The translations under genes and the position numbers were made by a program. DNA of 64,000 nt, taken from Vitellaria paradoxa. Lineage: Eukaryota; Streptophyta; Magnoliopsida; Ericales; Sapotaceae. The notes beneath the pieces were generated by a model. The model made no database searches. It was not told the DNA's origin and saw only the letters and a list, made by a program, of their open reading frames with translations. Location of the stretch: the NCBI GenBank assembly GCA_019916065.1, contig CM034237.1:24727340-24791339 (forward strand), given 5' to 3'. Position 1 is the first letter of the stretch; the number at the start of each line of letters is the position of its first letter. Shown piece by piece: positions 20,013 to 32,619 of this stretch.

Positions 20013-22046
20013 TGATTAGCATGCATTATTGTACAATTATATATATATTGAGCATGCTAATTATGAATTTACAGTTATTATTGGCGATGTGTTAGTGTGA
20101 TTATCTCATTTCCATGCATTCTCGGTGTGTGTATATTTCAGGTGATATAATATGGTGTTTTTGGCCCAAACAACACCAAGGTTACATGTGAGGAAGAGCC
20201 ATCCCAAGGCATAAGATCAACTACCATGGGTGCCAAGGAGAAGGAAGTGGTTTGAAGTTCAAAATAGTTGAAGTGGTGTGTGGTTGAAGTTCCAGCTCAA
20301 CACCATCTCAGTTTTCCAGCCATAACTTTTTCGTCACAATTCGAAATGGTTCCAATTGTTTTGCGTTGGAAAGAAGACTCGAAGACCTACAACTTTTCTG
20401 GTATAGCCGAAGCCTGAATCTGTCATCTTCAATGTCAAAATCGCATCGGAAGTCAAGGACAGAAAACTGTCAAAGAAGAACTGTTCACTGTAGTTGCAGG
20501 TGGGCGCCCCACCTAGACCCATGGGCGCCCCACCACAAGCATGGGCGCCCCACCTAGACTCCTGGGCGCCCTTGAGGACCCTTGGGTGCCCCACTCTTCA
20601 TCAGATGGGCGCCCACAGAGAGGGAGTTCTGACTGCTGTTTTTTGGCTAACTCTTTGAGGACTTCATCAAACACTTGTACCTTGGGCGCCCATGATGACT
20701 TGTCCAGCACACTTTTAAGTTAAATTTTGAATTATGAAATTACACTTTCACCCTTGAGTTATGTAATGATATAAAAGGGCAAATTTCTGATGTACAGGAG
20801 TCGAAACCCTACGCACTTTTTCTCTTTTTCTTAGTTTAGTTTAGATTAGGGTTACGATTTCGATTTCGCTTTGGATTGGATTGTTCAAGCTTAATTTCAT
20901 CTTCACAATAAGATTTACATGTAAGTTCTATTTGTTAATTTGTTTTAATCAGAATTTCATGTTCTTCGTGCTTTGTCTTCTATGTTCACTTCGTAGTATT
21001 TCGTAGACTTAGTTTGGATTGATTTGCTTTCGAAATTGCTTTAGCTTATTTCTATATCCTTCGTTTTCGTGTTTGAGTGCTTGATGAAGGTTATTTTCTT
21101 TTTGAAAGGCTTTGTTAATACTTTCGCAATGTTAGACTAGGGTTAGTTCTTGGCTTCAAGCCATTGAAAGTGGTGAAGTAGTTGGTGAACTCAAATGTAA
21201 ACGAGTTTTATTTAACAAAATATATTTTAGACTTTTAATTGGAATTTCGTAGTAAGCTAGGGTTCTTTTGAAACCTACTCACCCGTGTCACAACCGTAGC
21301 TTGGTTACAAGTTTTCACTTGTGCACACCAAGTGTTCGGTTTAATGTCCCGGTGAGTTAGAATCTGATTTTCCAAGACCCAAATTAGGTTTTTTTACAAA
21401 ATCAGTCACCCGTGTTAAAACCAAAACTTGGTTACGATTGGCCACTCGTGCAAACCAAGTGGTTGGTTCAATGGCCCGGTGATTCGAACCTTATTTTCAT
21501 AAAACCAAAACATGAGGTTTTCTTAAGAAACCGATTCACCTGTGTTATAATTGAAGTCTAGTTATGAGCTGATGCTCATGCACACTAGGTGCTCGATTCA
21601 ATGTCCCGGTGAGTCTGAAACCAATTTCAAAAGCCTTCGCTTACTCTGAATTCTATAAATTAGTTTTTAATGAAATATCTTCCGACCTAGCAATGCATGT
21701 GCGTTTGTTAGGTTGAGTTATAAATGCGTTTGAGTAAACCACTACCCACTACTGGATTTGGTTCGAAGCCAAATCATTTTAGTTAGTTTATTTTCAATAT
21801 TTGCATTCTAGTTTAATATCACAATTTGCTTCGCTCCACCATTCTCAACCCAGCCATATTCAAATCACTTTGTAATTCAAAAATTAGTTTAGATTAGCTT
21901 AGGCTCACCTACTAATTAAGAGAACAAGTCTAGTGTCTTTTAACACAGCCCTCCCTGTGGAGATGACCTCGGTTCTCACCGAGTAAGACTACGACCACCC
22001 TCTTGCACTTGAGAGGTAGAACCCGAACACATTTCAGGGTCGATCA
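20013..22046 (+). repeat. 3' LTR of element B
   Basis: This 2034-bp repeat has the same features as the 5' LTR. It is longer because the GGGCGCCC minisatellite (20500-20692) has extra units. The repeated 128-bp modules lie at about 21276-21620. Confidence 0.95.
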
Positions 22047-22051
22047 CACCA
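22047..22051. repeat. Target site duplication of element B, right copy (CACCA)
   Basis: CACCA follows the CA terminus at 22046. Confidence 0.9.
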
Positions 22052-24640
22052 CAAATAACTATACTTCCAACCTTCATTTCCAACACTCAGTCCAATTCTA
22101 GTCCTATCGAAGGAACTCTCATGCAGCACACAATGCCATTCCATACACAACAAAGTTGAGACACACTTTGATACTGTAAATCACATTGTTTTGCTACCTA
22201 GAATAGCACTACAAATACTCAATCACTTTAAATAGCACCATAACATTTTATCACCTAGAGTAGCATCATATTGTAATACTATCCTGAATGGGCCTACATT
22301 GCTTCATCACCTTAAGGGATACCTCACCTTTACTACATGAAGTTAGTCTTTCACATTCAATCAATGCATCATTATGCTAAGCTGGCATGTAGCATCCAGT
22401 ATTTTATTTTGATTTTTATTTGAGATTTTGGACCAATTAAAAATTTAGAATTGGGATTTGGTTTGGTTTATTAGATTTATTTTATTTTCCTAGGCCGCAT
22501 TTGGTTTGGAGTTGTACTGGGTTGGAGAACTAGGCCAAGGGCCAAGCCTTTTTCTTTCTTTTCCTTTTTTTTAATTTTTTTTCCTTTTATTATTTTGGTC
22601 TCTCAGTGCTTCCAGAAGGAAGAGAGGGAGAGAAGAAAGAAAAAGTGATGTTCATAAAGGAAAACTAGTCAAGTGAAGGAGTAATCACCATGGTGGTAAC
22701 AATTCTGAGTAATTTGGCTCAAGGTGAGAGAAATCGGCTTCAAAAATTTAGAAGTCCAAACTGAATTTCTTCATTTTTCTTCTTTTTTTTTTCTTTGGAT
22801 TTGAGGTATGTAGGACTTATATACATGCTTATATGTGTTGTTAGCATGATTTTGGTATCTTGTGTGCATGATTTGGTTGAGTATTGGCAAATTTGTGATG
22901 ATGTATATATTATTATACGGTTGTGTATATATATGCATATATATGTTAAAATCTTGCATTCTTTTAAGTTATTGTTGAAATAAATGTTGAATAAACATGT
23001 TATAGAGATATTTATATGTTTATGTATGATTAATAGTTGAGCTTGTGGCTTGGATGGGTGATTTGGGGTTGGATCGGTTCAGTTTCTTGTTGAAAATGAA
23101 TCCAATTTCTGGTTTCTAGGCACACGCTTACATATGGGCTTACTAACAAGCACGTACTAATGGACGCATATTAACAAGCATACTAATGAATGGGTATGAA
23201 CAAAACAATCAATTAGGCTCTTATAAAATCTAACTTTTTAAGTATTAAATCGAATTATTTGTGCCTAAAGCCACTAATTATTGATTTTAATAGATAATAT
23301 GAATCCTAAATCATCATCAAATCTAATGAGAATGCATTTTTATTATGAGATAATATTTATTTACATGATTGAGCATATTATGTGCATGGGGTTGGGGTTG
23401 TATCATCTAAATTTATATGTGATTATTAATTGGTTAAGAGTGCCGTATTTATATTGTTAATGTGCTGAGGCACCAGGCATGTATATGAACGAAATCCTAG
23501 ATTTTGAGAAATTTGATAAAATGAGATTCTAAAAATACCACATGATCTCCAATCGATATATATGACTAGAGATTAATCATTGAAGTTAGGACGTTAATCT
23601 TAAGCTGATATATTATAAGATTTTCTCCAGACTGCAGCCGAACCCTACTTGAGATAAGCAAATGCTTGACTAGAGGTGCTACTCGGTTCCTTAGCAAAAA
23701 GGGTAGGAGGTGTAACTCGATTCCCCACTTATGATACATATTCAAATAAACATTCACCATAAACATAAACGGTACAATTAGTGACCCGCGTTCTTCACTA
23801 AGTGTTACCTGTTTTAGGATAAAGTCGAGGGTAGATGAAAATTAGAGAATATGCATTGGCATTGCATTCCATCATTACCCATTGCATGAGATTGCATATT
23901 ATGTATTGATGTATTGAGGTTGTTAATTATAATGATGTTTACAACTTAATTTGTTGATAATAGTTGGGTTGTGAACATTAAATAATAAATTAGGAACTAC
24001 AATGGCCTGATTCTCGAGATAGGTTATGTAGACAGTTTAGACTTCAGTAGCTTAAGTTCAGTTTTAACTATAAATGATAAAATTTATGTTTATCTTTTTT
24101 AGCGAGAGTTAGGCGATTAGTATTATAAATTGTGTGACCCAGAGTATAGGTATGATAATTACATTTATAATGTTATGATCTTGAGAGATATAAATATGAT
24201 TGTAATTTAAGTTGTGCCTGTGTGAGCCTTAGATTGTGTCATTAGTGTGTGACATCGAATCTTACTATTGTGATGTCATTTCTAGTATTTTAATGGGATA
24301 AGGGACAATATTAGACACTTTGATTTTTGTTATTTATTATGACTTGACCTTAGAACAGGTTTTATTTATTTATTTAGTTATCTTATTCTCACATCGTTTA
24401 TCCCAGACTATAAGGTTAGGGATGTGAAATGACACCCTTATCTCCTTCAGCCGTGGAAGGCCGACGTATCTATTATTCTACTAGCTGGAATAACATCACA
24501 CTCTCGTGTTGCCTTGAGTTATCTCCTACCCTTTTGGAATGTACACATCATCATGAGCCAGTAATTATACAATTTTGCACTCGACCCTCAACATCAACGA
24601 TCCTTCAAGCCTTCATCTAAACATTTTTCATTGACATCTT
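22052..24640 (+). repeat. Possible old LTR remnant E and flank
   Basis: 22052-22385 continues the flank of element B. At 22390 the sequence TGTAGCATCCAG resembles the start of Del/Tekay-type gypsy LTRs (TGTAGCAYCC). It is followed by a purine-rich segment (22620-22660) and long AT-rich DNA. I could not find a matching second LTR, a primer site or a right end. Short frames here have no recognisable domain. Confidence 0.3.
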
Positions 24641-25019
24641 TGTGACAAACCAATCTGGTAGAATCACTGATTTGCACTAGTATATTTAAAACACAGTGGA
24701 ATGACTTGTACTTAAAATCTTCAATTTGGTAATATTAATGCCGACTAGAACTACAAGCAACCTGATCCTCAAACTTTTGAGATATGTAGGCAAGCAATAA
24801 GGTTTCAGTCACCACCTTTAAGAGATCAAATCACCTAAAATGTTCTATATTCCCTAAAAGTGGATATCAATGCAATTCTCGATGCAAAGCTTCCATGGTG
24901 CCTTGGGGCTATGATGATTGGCCTTGTAAGGTTAATTTTGCAAGTGCGCACTAAGTATTTGTGAAATTGTCTAAGAGAATTTTCAAGTTCAATACCCCCC
25001 TTCTTTGCTTTGCTTCTAG

Positions 25020-25143
25020 GCATTCCATTTGGTTTGGCTGCTTAAGATATCCTTTTTAAGTTCTTAAATTGGTCTCTTTAAGCATCCCATTTGGTTCGAC
25101 CGCTTAAGATATCTTTTTTAAGTTCTTAAATTGGTCTCTTTAA
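25020..25143. repeat. Two-copy tandem duplication, period about 62 bp
   Basis: The block CATTCCATTTGG ... GGTCTCTTTAA occurs twice in succession (from 25020 and from 25082) with a few mismatches. No coding content was seen around it. Confidence 0.8.
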
Positions 25144-25476
25144 CATAGTAACCTACAATATTTGATCAAAATACAAATTTGCCAAAATTAGTAATAAAAA
25201 ACTATTAATTATACTAATTAATTCCTATGGATACATACTAAACTAGGGACAATTGTGTACTTTTAATAAACGATCACATGACCACAATTTCATTTTTTTT
25301 TTTTTTTTTTGTGTTTATAGCCATTAAAATTGTAGCATGTGATTTTAATTAATGTGAATTGTTCTAATGAGCTCCTAAAATCAGCACACTTGCCTATTGG
25401 TTAACTAAATTTATATACTTTCAAATATATTATGGATTTAATAAATTTTAGATGCAAGAAAAATATCTAATGTGAA

Positions 25477-26600
25477 GACCCAAAAAAATGAAAATTATAT
25501 ATAACTAAATATAATAATAAAATAAAATATATATAATAGTAAAAATAATAAATTTATTAAGACTTGCTAAATTACATAAGACCCCGAGGAATTGAGCATT
25601 ACACATTAGCAAGTTATTTACATATATATATATATATATAGATTGTGTATTAAGCCAAAGTGAGACACCTCTTTCACAAGTGTCTTACATGTAAAACCAC
25701 CCCTACTTGATCAGCAAAAGGAAACAATACGTGTACATCTCTCTTTTCTTGTTCATCGAGCCACCAAATAGAATAGAGAAGAATAGAAGAGAAAGGAAGA
25801 AAAAGAGAGAAAGAGGAAGGAAGAAGAAAGCACAAGCAGGGAACTTGAGGTATAGCCATTTTTTCCCCCTTTTTTTTCCAGTAAGGTGTAAAGCTTAAGT
25901 GCATGTATGTGTGAGGATTTGCATGTATAGAAATTTAGAAATATCATCCCATGGAAGGTTTCCATTGTTGGGTGCATTTGTTGAAGCACTCTTAAATTTT
26001 GATTTAGAATGTTTTTGAAAAATTATTAGAGGAATTCATGTGAGTTCTAGCATGTGAGTTGACGGGAAAATGATTTAGCAATGAGGTTGCAGCTTGGGTT
26101 CAAAAACAAGGTGATAACAGTGACTTTCAAGTCCAATTTGACGAAATTGGCCACGAAATTGACCTTCAAATGGCCACGAAATTGAATGAAACTTGTTCTA
26201 TTGCATTGGCCTTTTTGATAACTTCATTTTAGGCATAGATTTTATGTAATTTAGTGAATAAATGAGGTAAAATGGGACCTAAATCTTGGGGACTTCGTAG
26301 CTACCGCAGGAAAGTAGAAAACTAGTGGCCATGTGCCACGCCTATGCGTGCTCAGCACCGTATGGAGGCACGTGCAACAAATTTCGATGCCTTGATTACT
26401 TCCAAATGAAAGCCAAAACTTAGAGTGCATTTGGAATGAAAAAAAATTAGTAAATTTTGATAAAAGTTGTGGATTTGTAATTCGTTCAGTGAAATAAAAG
26501 TGAATAACTTTTAGAAATTTTTAGTATCTTTCAGCAAATATCAGAGCTCCAAACGAAGCCTTAATTAGGCTGGGGAATAATTTTTTTTAATTTTATTTTT
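25477..26600 (+). repeat. Possible old LTR remnant F
   Basis: TGTGAAGACCC at 25471-25481 resembles a gypsy LTR start. It is followed by an (AT)n run (25621-25640), a purine-rich leader-like stretch (25780-25840) and a segment near 26535-26560 resembling LTR interiors. No second LTR or target duplication was found. This is a low-confidence reading of decayed DNA. Confidence 0.3.
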
Positions 26601-27545
26601 AAAGTTCAATTAGTCATGTTAACCATTTGGTTGAAAACCCAATTAATAATATTCAGTATTTGACTTATTTTTATAAATACAATGTACAATTAATAAAAAT
26701 AATTTTTTTAGTTTGAGTTATTTTTATAAAATTAATTAAAACTAGTATTTTTAACTTTCATTAATTTTACAAAATGAGTAACGAATTAAAAAAATAAAAT
26801 AAAATATTAAAATTGATAAACAAGTTGAAATAAAAAAGAAATCGAACTAATTAGGTATGTTTAAGATTTTATTTATATTTTAGAGTTAATTTTAACTTTT
26901 ATGATTGAATTGGATCAAGATTTTATAAAATATAAATTTTTATTACTTACACGGCTTTGATTACTCTATCAGTTCACTAAAATTAACACAAATAAAAAAT
27001 ATAAAAATAAAAAATAACTTAATAACTATTTTATAAAATGATATAACTTTGTTAAAATATTTTATAATATTTAAAAATTATTTTTTATTAATAAAAAATA
27101 TTAACCAATTTCATATATCGCATAAGTTAACACTAAGGCTCTGTTTGGAAAAGAATTTTTTAATAACATTTGGTAATTTATTGACAAGTTAGTAGGGGAA
27201 ACTTTTTGTGTTTTGGTAAAACAAATAGAAAGTTTTAGTAATTTTTGGTAATTTTAGATATTTGATAAAATAAATAGATATTTTTAGTAACTTTTGGCAA
27301 TTTTATGTATTTAGTAAAAATTTTAGTAACTTTTTTAATTGATTAAAATGAAATGACCATTATACTCCCAACCAAGTCAGCAAAAGTGGTGTTTTGACAA
27401 ATTACCAACTCAGTAAAAGAAACAAAAGTTGGTATTTTACCAAATACTTAAAATATAAAAGTTACAGTTTTTTATTTTTTTTCTTCTCCTCCACATGGTG
27501 CATAATGTAAATATATGCACCAGTGGCTTCTACTACCTCCGAGCC
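26601..27545. other. AT-rich intergenic DNA, probable MITE debris
   Basis: Very AT-rich. 27135-27440 begins CTCTGTTTGG and has repeated TTTGGTAATTT units, a style common at MITE ends, but I could not define a clean pair of ends. Confidence 0.4.
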
Positions 27546-27551
27546 TACTTG

Positions 27552-27795
27552 GGGACTGCTTGCAACTACTGCAATCGTTCCAAAACATCATCATTTTGTC
27601 TATTATTCATCAAAACAATGTCATTCCACTTAAGTTGTCATATTCAAATGCATCAATTCATATTCGAATATTCATATTTGAATGCATTAATCCATATTCA
27701 AATATGGCAACATAAATTGAATGACTTCATTTTAAATGAAAAATGAACAAAATTGTGTCATTTGTGACAACTGTAGCAGCTGCAGTCAACCCCTA
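27552..27795. repeat. Long imperfect inverted repeat (MITE-like)
   Basis: The left arm runs from about 27552 (GCAACTACTGCAATCG, then CATTCCACTTAAG and CATATTCAAATGC). It pairs imperfectly with the right arm ending at about 27790 (TTTGTGACAACTGTAGCAGCTGCAG). The centre lies near 27670 in ATTCGAATATTC. The same family seems to form the two half-arms flanking the caulimovirid integrant (28560-28668 and 37785-37905). Confidence 0.55.
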
Positions 27796-28030
27796 ACTAT
27801 AGCCCCCTCCTCTTCTTCTCCTTTGAGCTGTTCCTCTCAGCCTCTGTCGATGCTCTGCCGGACCACACGAAAAATACACCACATACAAGATTGGAAATGG
27901 CGAAGTGGTGTGGTGGGAATTGGATCTTTTCCAATTGGATACAGGTCACTTAACAGGTGGGTTAGTAGGTCGAACATGACCCATGAACACAAACTATTAT
28001 AATTAGCCACTTCAATATCTTCACACCTAT

Positions 28031-28182
28031 TAGGCTTTGTTTGGTGTGACAAAAATCTCTAAAAAATGTTAAAAACATAAAAAATCTCTAAAATTTATTT
28101 ATTTTTTCTCTTACTACACGAATTACGAATTCACAACTTTTATCAAATTTTATTATTTTTTGTCACTCCGAACGCTCCTTAA
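28031..28182. mobile_element. Short MITE, family 1
   Basis: The ends TAGGCTTTGTTTGGTGTGAC and, inverted, TAAGGAGCGTTCGGAGTGAC form imperfect 20-bp terminal inverted repeats. The interior (AATCTCTAAAA, ACGAATTACGAATT, ATCAAATTTTATTATTTTTTGTCAC) recurs at 46421-46562 and in part at 45551-46050 and 60610-60740. A further partial copy probably lies at 28190-28380. Confidence 0.6.
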
Positions 28183-28559
28183 ATTAGTTTTAAATAGAAA
28201 TTAAATTTCGAATTACAATGATATAGAGCAAAACTAAACGGAACTTAAAATTTTTTTTAAAAAACTCTAAAAGTTTTTAACTTTCTCCAATTAAATTTCA
28301 TTACGTGTCATTTTTACATCACTTCAACATTAACTTTTAATTTTTTTTTTTTGAATTTTTTCAGAACTCCAAACAACCTTTAAAGGTTGCAAATTTACCT
28401 TTTTTCTTTTTTTTTTTTTTAAATAAAACCTTACTTTCTTGAAATAATAATAAAATTGTTATTATTATTTTTCTTTTTTTGAAAATGAAGTAACACCAAG
28501 AATTGAAAAAAAAAATATGTTGCGAGGTAGTCACAAACCTTAGAAGAGGGGGTCTATCG

Positions 28560-28668
28560 TAAGGAGTTACTGCAGCTACTGCGGTAACCCCAAAATGACG
28601 TCGTTTTAGCTTTTTTCTCTCAAAATAACATTGCTCCACTTAAGTCCCCGTATTCGAATATAAATTGA
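28560..28668. repeat. Left half of a MITE-like inverted repeat interrupted by the caulimovirid
   Basis: GCAGCTACTGCGGTAACCCC, then ACGTCGTTTTAG, CCACTTAAG and TATTCGAATAT run in the order expected for one arm of the 27552-27795 family. They pair with 37785-37905 read in reverse complement. Confidence 0.5.
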
Positions 28669-28981
28669 TGTAACAAAAGCTATGTGCTTTATATGTCATG
28701 TGCCTATTTACATTTTATACTGATGTCCAGCTTTTGTAAAAGCATGTATCAATCTTGTTTGTACTGTTTTAGTTTGTTTAAAGTCCAAATTTGAAATCCA
28801 CGAGCCTACGCTCTCACCTATAAAAGGGTTTTTCCTTTTACTTGTTAGGCAAAAGGAATTTGCTGGTTGTTATCCTTGTAAGCTTTGTTCTCTTAATAAA
28901 ATTTCTGTTTGTGTTTCACTCTTCTCACTTCTTCTATTTTCTTCTATTTTCTTATCTGCATTGATCCTGCTTCTAGTCTGT
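28669..28981 (+). promoter_or_regulatory. Caulimovirid intergenic region, copy 1 (promoter, poly(A) signal)
   Basis: About 313 bp repeated at 37145-37459 at roughly 85-90% identity by eye. It contains a TATA box (TATAAAAG, 28819-28826) and an AATAAA signal (28895-28900) about 70 bp downstream, the usual arrangement for a terminally redundant pregenomic RNA. The repeat stops just before the primer site. Confidence 0.75.
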
Positions 28982-28989
28982 GCATACAT

Positions 28990-29003
28990 TAGTATCAGAG
29001 CCT
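28990..29003 (+). other. tRNA-Met primer binding site of the caulimovirid
   Basis: TAGTATCAGAGCCT differs at one base from the canonical TGGTATCAGAGC complementary to initiator tRNA-Met. This is the reverse transcription start site in caulimovirids. Confidence 0.8.
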
Positions 29004-29231
29004 ATCCTCTGTTCAATCCTTGGATTAGTATGCTCTCTGCTTGCACTTCATGTGATCTAGCAGATCAGAAAACCAGGATTCAAACCCCTTGAGTTTATAC
29101 CAAGCTAAAGATCTAACGAGAAATTTATGAGTGTAAGTCCTTAGAGAAAGGCAACCTATTGTTCCTAATCGGGATATCTGCTAAGTATAAACTTTAGGAA
29201 TTTCCTATAATCCATTCAACATATCACAATT

Positions 29232-30150
29232 ATGGAAGTCTCCATCTACTTCTTCCCTTTCTTCTATCTTTAGTGATCGTTCTAGTAGATCTAGTAAAAA
29301 ATCCCTGTATGAAGTATCCTACCACCCTTATGCAGAAAATAGTTCAGCTTTCAGATATTCCTATTCTTAGTCTTTATATGGCTTTTTCTAAACTCAGTAA
29401 ATCCCTAAAAACTAAAATCACTAGCGTCTTTAGTAATAACTAGCAAAAACTCTACAAAGAATATGTTCAAGCATCTCCTATGAATCAATATTCAATTCTA
29501 ACTACTTGAAAGAATAGATGCTTACTTTAACTCTCCTAAAATTCCTCCTGTCACAATAGCTCAAAGAAGGTTACTCTCATCTCTACTGGGGTGCTGCCAG
29601 GCTTGCCCTTACTTTTCATAGCAGGAAAGGTTTACCAATGATCTCCCGTATTACCCTACTTGATTCCACATTTGTGCAGTATCAACATGCTTACATTGGT
29701 ACTGTTCAAGCCACCTTAAATGTAGGAACCATAATGGTAACTTTCTTCATGAACTTCAACATGTCATTAAGAGACCTACATCTTCTTTTAGCTTTGAAGG
29801 TTCAGATCCAGATTACTAGAGCTAAACAGGTTGATTCCAGAATTACTACTACTTTACATTACTGGATGGTCTACAGAGTCCAAGACCATGCATGGGATCT
29901 CCCAACTTCCCTATCTAGTCCAAACACTGATGCCATTTTTCTTGATATAGACACCCGTGGTGCCCTACACTGTTCATACATCCCCTATCAGATTCTAAAA
30001 GAAGAACTTTCCAAGCTTCTTCCCATATCTTGGATTACCAACTATAAACAACTTCAGACCCAGAACCAAACTATCCAAGCCACCGATCCCAAGTTCACCA
30101 GAGACTCAAATGGCTATGTCAAAATTGAGTTCTCTCCTTACTGAATCTGA
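29232..30150 (+). pseudogene. Caulimovirid movement protein region (broken)
   Basis: The best preserved frame is 29638-30144 (168 codons). Its central part, with YIGTVQATL, a GTIMVTF strand and later a DIDTRGALH segment, fits the 30K-type movement protein domain of caulimovirids, which acts at plasmodesmata. The N-terminal part (from about 29232) is in other registers, with a Ser/Arg-rich segment near 29260-29320. Frameshifts and stops separate the pieces. A Cys-containing segment after it (30170-30300) belongs to the same polyprotein but is also shifted. Confidence 0.75.
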
Positions 30151-31379
30151 AAATGTTTGAGGTCCAATTTTCCCACCAAGATCAATGCGATTGAGAAGCC
30201 CATTCTTTTGATGATGATGGCAAGCATGTTTATAATGGCAGAGATTTTAATGGATATATTTGGTATGACCTGGATTGCGACTGCCAAGCATGCCAAGAAA
30301 ATCTCATCTGGCTCGAAAATGATGATAGTAAAGAAGAAAGGCGGTAAGCACGTCGAGAAAGACATTAGCATAGAAGAAAAATGGATCTTGATTATTACAC
30401 TGATTAAAGAGCTTGAAGGTAATGAAGAATTGCTAGATAGGCTTTTGACAGAAAAAAGCTCAAGAAACCTCATCTAGAAAGATGTAAACCCCCAAATAAT
30501 CCAAACCCAAGGAAGCACTTCCCAAAGCCAAATGCCATTCAGATTCCTAAAGACAGTCAAATGTTCGACCCAAAGTCCTCTGGATTTGAAACAGACTTTC
30601 CCCTATTACATGAATATGAACTACCACAAGAGAACACTACTCACATCTAGAAAATTAAAAACCCCTCAACTATTGATAGTTAAGGCCAGAAATAAAAGAT
30701 CTCTGCTGCCAAAGCTGCACTAAATTGGTGGGTAGAAAATGTAAAAGCCCAAAACATCGCAAGTCGACAAGAAAAAATGCAACAAGCTATTTCTATAAGG
30801 TTTGATACCCTAGCAGCTCTTATTGCAGACTTGAAGGCAAACATTGACAATCTCCACCAATAGCTCCTATCTTTGGCAACCTCTGGAATGGATTTCAAAC
30901 AAACCTCTTAATTATTAGCTACTAGAGAACAACAAAAACGAGACTTAGACAGACAACTCCGAGTTCTTAAACAATAGTTGTGAGAAAAGGAACAAGCTAC
31001 TACCCAACCCGGCCAAATTATAAAACCATTTCCATCATTCCCATACATGACCCTTTTTTCTCTCTACCAAAACCCCAACCATATCTCTTCCAACCAAAGC
31101 CTCCGCTTCAACTGCTCACCACCTTCTACAGCAGATATAATCTTTTAGTTCCCCCACAAATCACTAGGCATATCTACAGTCCTAGAATCACTAAAACCAA
31201 TACCTCCACAACCCTTTATTCATCTAATCAACCAGGACAACACCCACCTTAGCAACTTGACAAATATTGGTGCCTTCCCCAAAGCACCCATGAATATGCT
31301 CCTAATTCAACACCTGAATCCCATTTTCTTCTTTCCTAAGAAGTAAATTTATATAACATTCTCAGGCAACTCTATTTGT

Positions 31380-32430
31380 TAATGTTGCTAATCTAGAGGA
31401 TGTTAATGATGTGATATCCTCTTCTATTTCATCTTCTCCAACATCCAGCATGGAATTAGAATCCCTGAGATCCCCTAAACTGTTCATGGTCAATGCCTCA
31501 GATGAGGATTCTTCTCCTAAAGGAGTCACACATGAAGAACCAAAGGATAAAGTTCCAAATGCTATGCCACAAACTCTCCTATCTGGCATCAAAAAGTACT
31601 TTACACTTGATGATGTCCCTCTCTCTAAATGGAAAGATGTGTTTTTTTAAATGCATTCATGATTCCAGGCAAAAATGCATCATCCAGGGATTACGTTTAC
31701 CTTACCCTCCAAAGACCTATAGCTCGGTTCTAGGGCAGATTGTGAGATTGGTGGCTCGTCCTTGGAGAATATAAATAGTTATAGGTTTAACAAATGGCTA
31801 ATATAGAAATATTCCTGTCTCTCTTGTACAGTGAACTCCTTGGAATTCCAGGCCACTACCTCACACAGCCAAGAGAAGAATACCTACAAATGAAATGCTA
31901 CTCTGTTGACAAGAAATATTTGGAGAAACATTACAATCGAATGTCAAAGCTTTTCTATGTTCTCAAAGGAATGGATTATCTAAACCTTAAACAAGTTTTT
32001 CTCAACTCTTTGTCTGATCCCCTTAGAAAAGAAAGTTCCAAAGTCATACAGACTAGGAGCTTAGAATTACAGACAATCTTTCTTGGAGAAATGTATCAGA
32101 TTTCTTTATAGGCCCTTGAACGTTTGTGCAGTCAAAAGAAATTCCTCCATAACATGGAAAGAACTGGCAAGAAGTTAGGTCGTGCTTGTGACAGAATGGA
32201 CTAAAAGATTAAATGCTACAGAAATGATAAATGTGATTGCTTAGCACTTCAAGGAAAGATCCTATAAGAAATTCCACAAGGTAAATAAATCTTAGAAGGT
32301 TAGGTGGAAGTTCTTTTGTTGAAAGAAATTCCCCAATCAGGGTAAAACCTCTAATCAATACTTCATCTGTGGGAAAAAATGCCACTTTGCAAAAAATTGC
32401 AAATCCCATAAGAAGAAAGAAAAGATTATT
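31380..32430 (+). pseudogene. Caulimovirid coat protein region with degenerate zinc knuckle (broken)
   Basis: Frames 31411-31650 and 31794-32111, plus pieces in other registers, carry the coat-protein-like region. It ends in a CCHC-type knuckle at 32359-32400 in which the first Cys is replaced by Tyr (YFICGKKCHFAKNC), followed by a Lys-rich tail. The knuckle would bind pregenomic RNA in an active virus. Several internal stops are visible. Confidence 0.65.
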
Positions 32431-32619
32431 GCCTAGCTAGCTGAAACTAAACCTTTAGAGTCCAGTGATCTTAAATCACTATTCTCCCTTAATGATGAAC
32501 CCAATGCTAAACCCTTGTGTGCAATTTCCTACCCATTATCAGACTTCTCTACCTTACCAACCAATTTCTCTAACACAGACCTCCACCCACTAAACCAGAT
32601 TCAAACCTATCCAAATGTA

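Larger units (their letters stand above)
13969..22046 (+). mobile_element. Element B: complete non-autonomous LTR retrotransposon, sister of A
   Basis: This 8078-bp element has LTRs at 13969-15961 and 20013-22046 (TG...CA) and a perfect CACCA target duplication (13964-13968 and 22047-22051). The layout is 5' LTR, tRNA-Asp primer site, a broken gag-like gene, a 2.3-kb non-coding domain, a polypurine tract and the 3' LTR. It has no pol. Its interior matches element A in the gag core, the C-terminal motif and many non-coding blocks, but the LTR sequences differ strongly, so it is a separate family. The LTRs show more differences than those of A, including a 41-bp length change, so B looks older. 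It is inserted in the opposite orientation to A. Confidence 0.92.

Noticed and set aside
26535..26550. TATCAGAGC resembling a tRNA-Met primer site
   Set aside because: It lacks the leading TGG, continues CTCC rather than the expected sequence, and there is no LTR edge beside it.
28361..28639. 92-codon minus-strand frame
   Set aside because: Low-complexity Lys/Phe-rich translation across MITE-like A/T sequence, no domain.
30157..30477. 106-codon frame with a hydrophobic start next to the movement protein
   Set aside because: It is a shifted register of the viral polyprotein; another frame carries the Cys-containing segment expected there.
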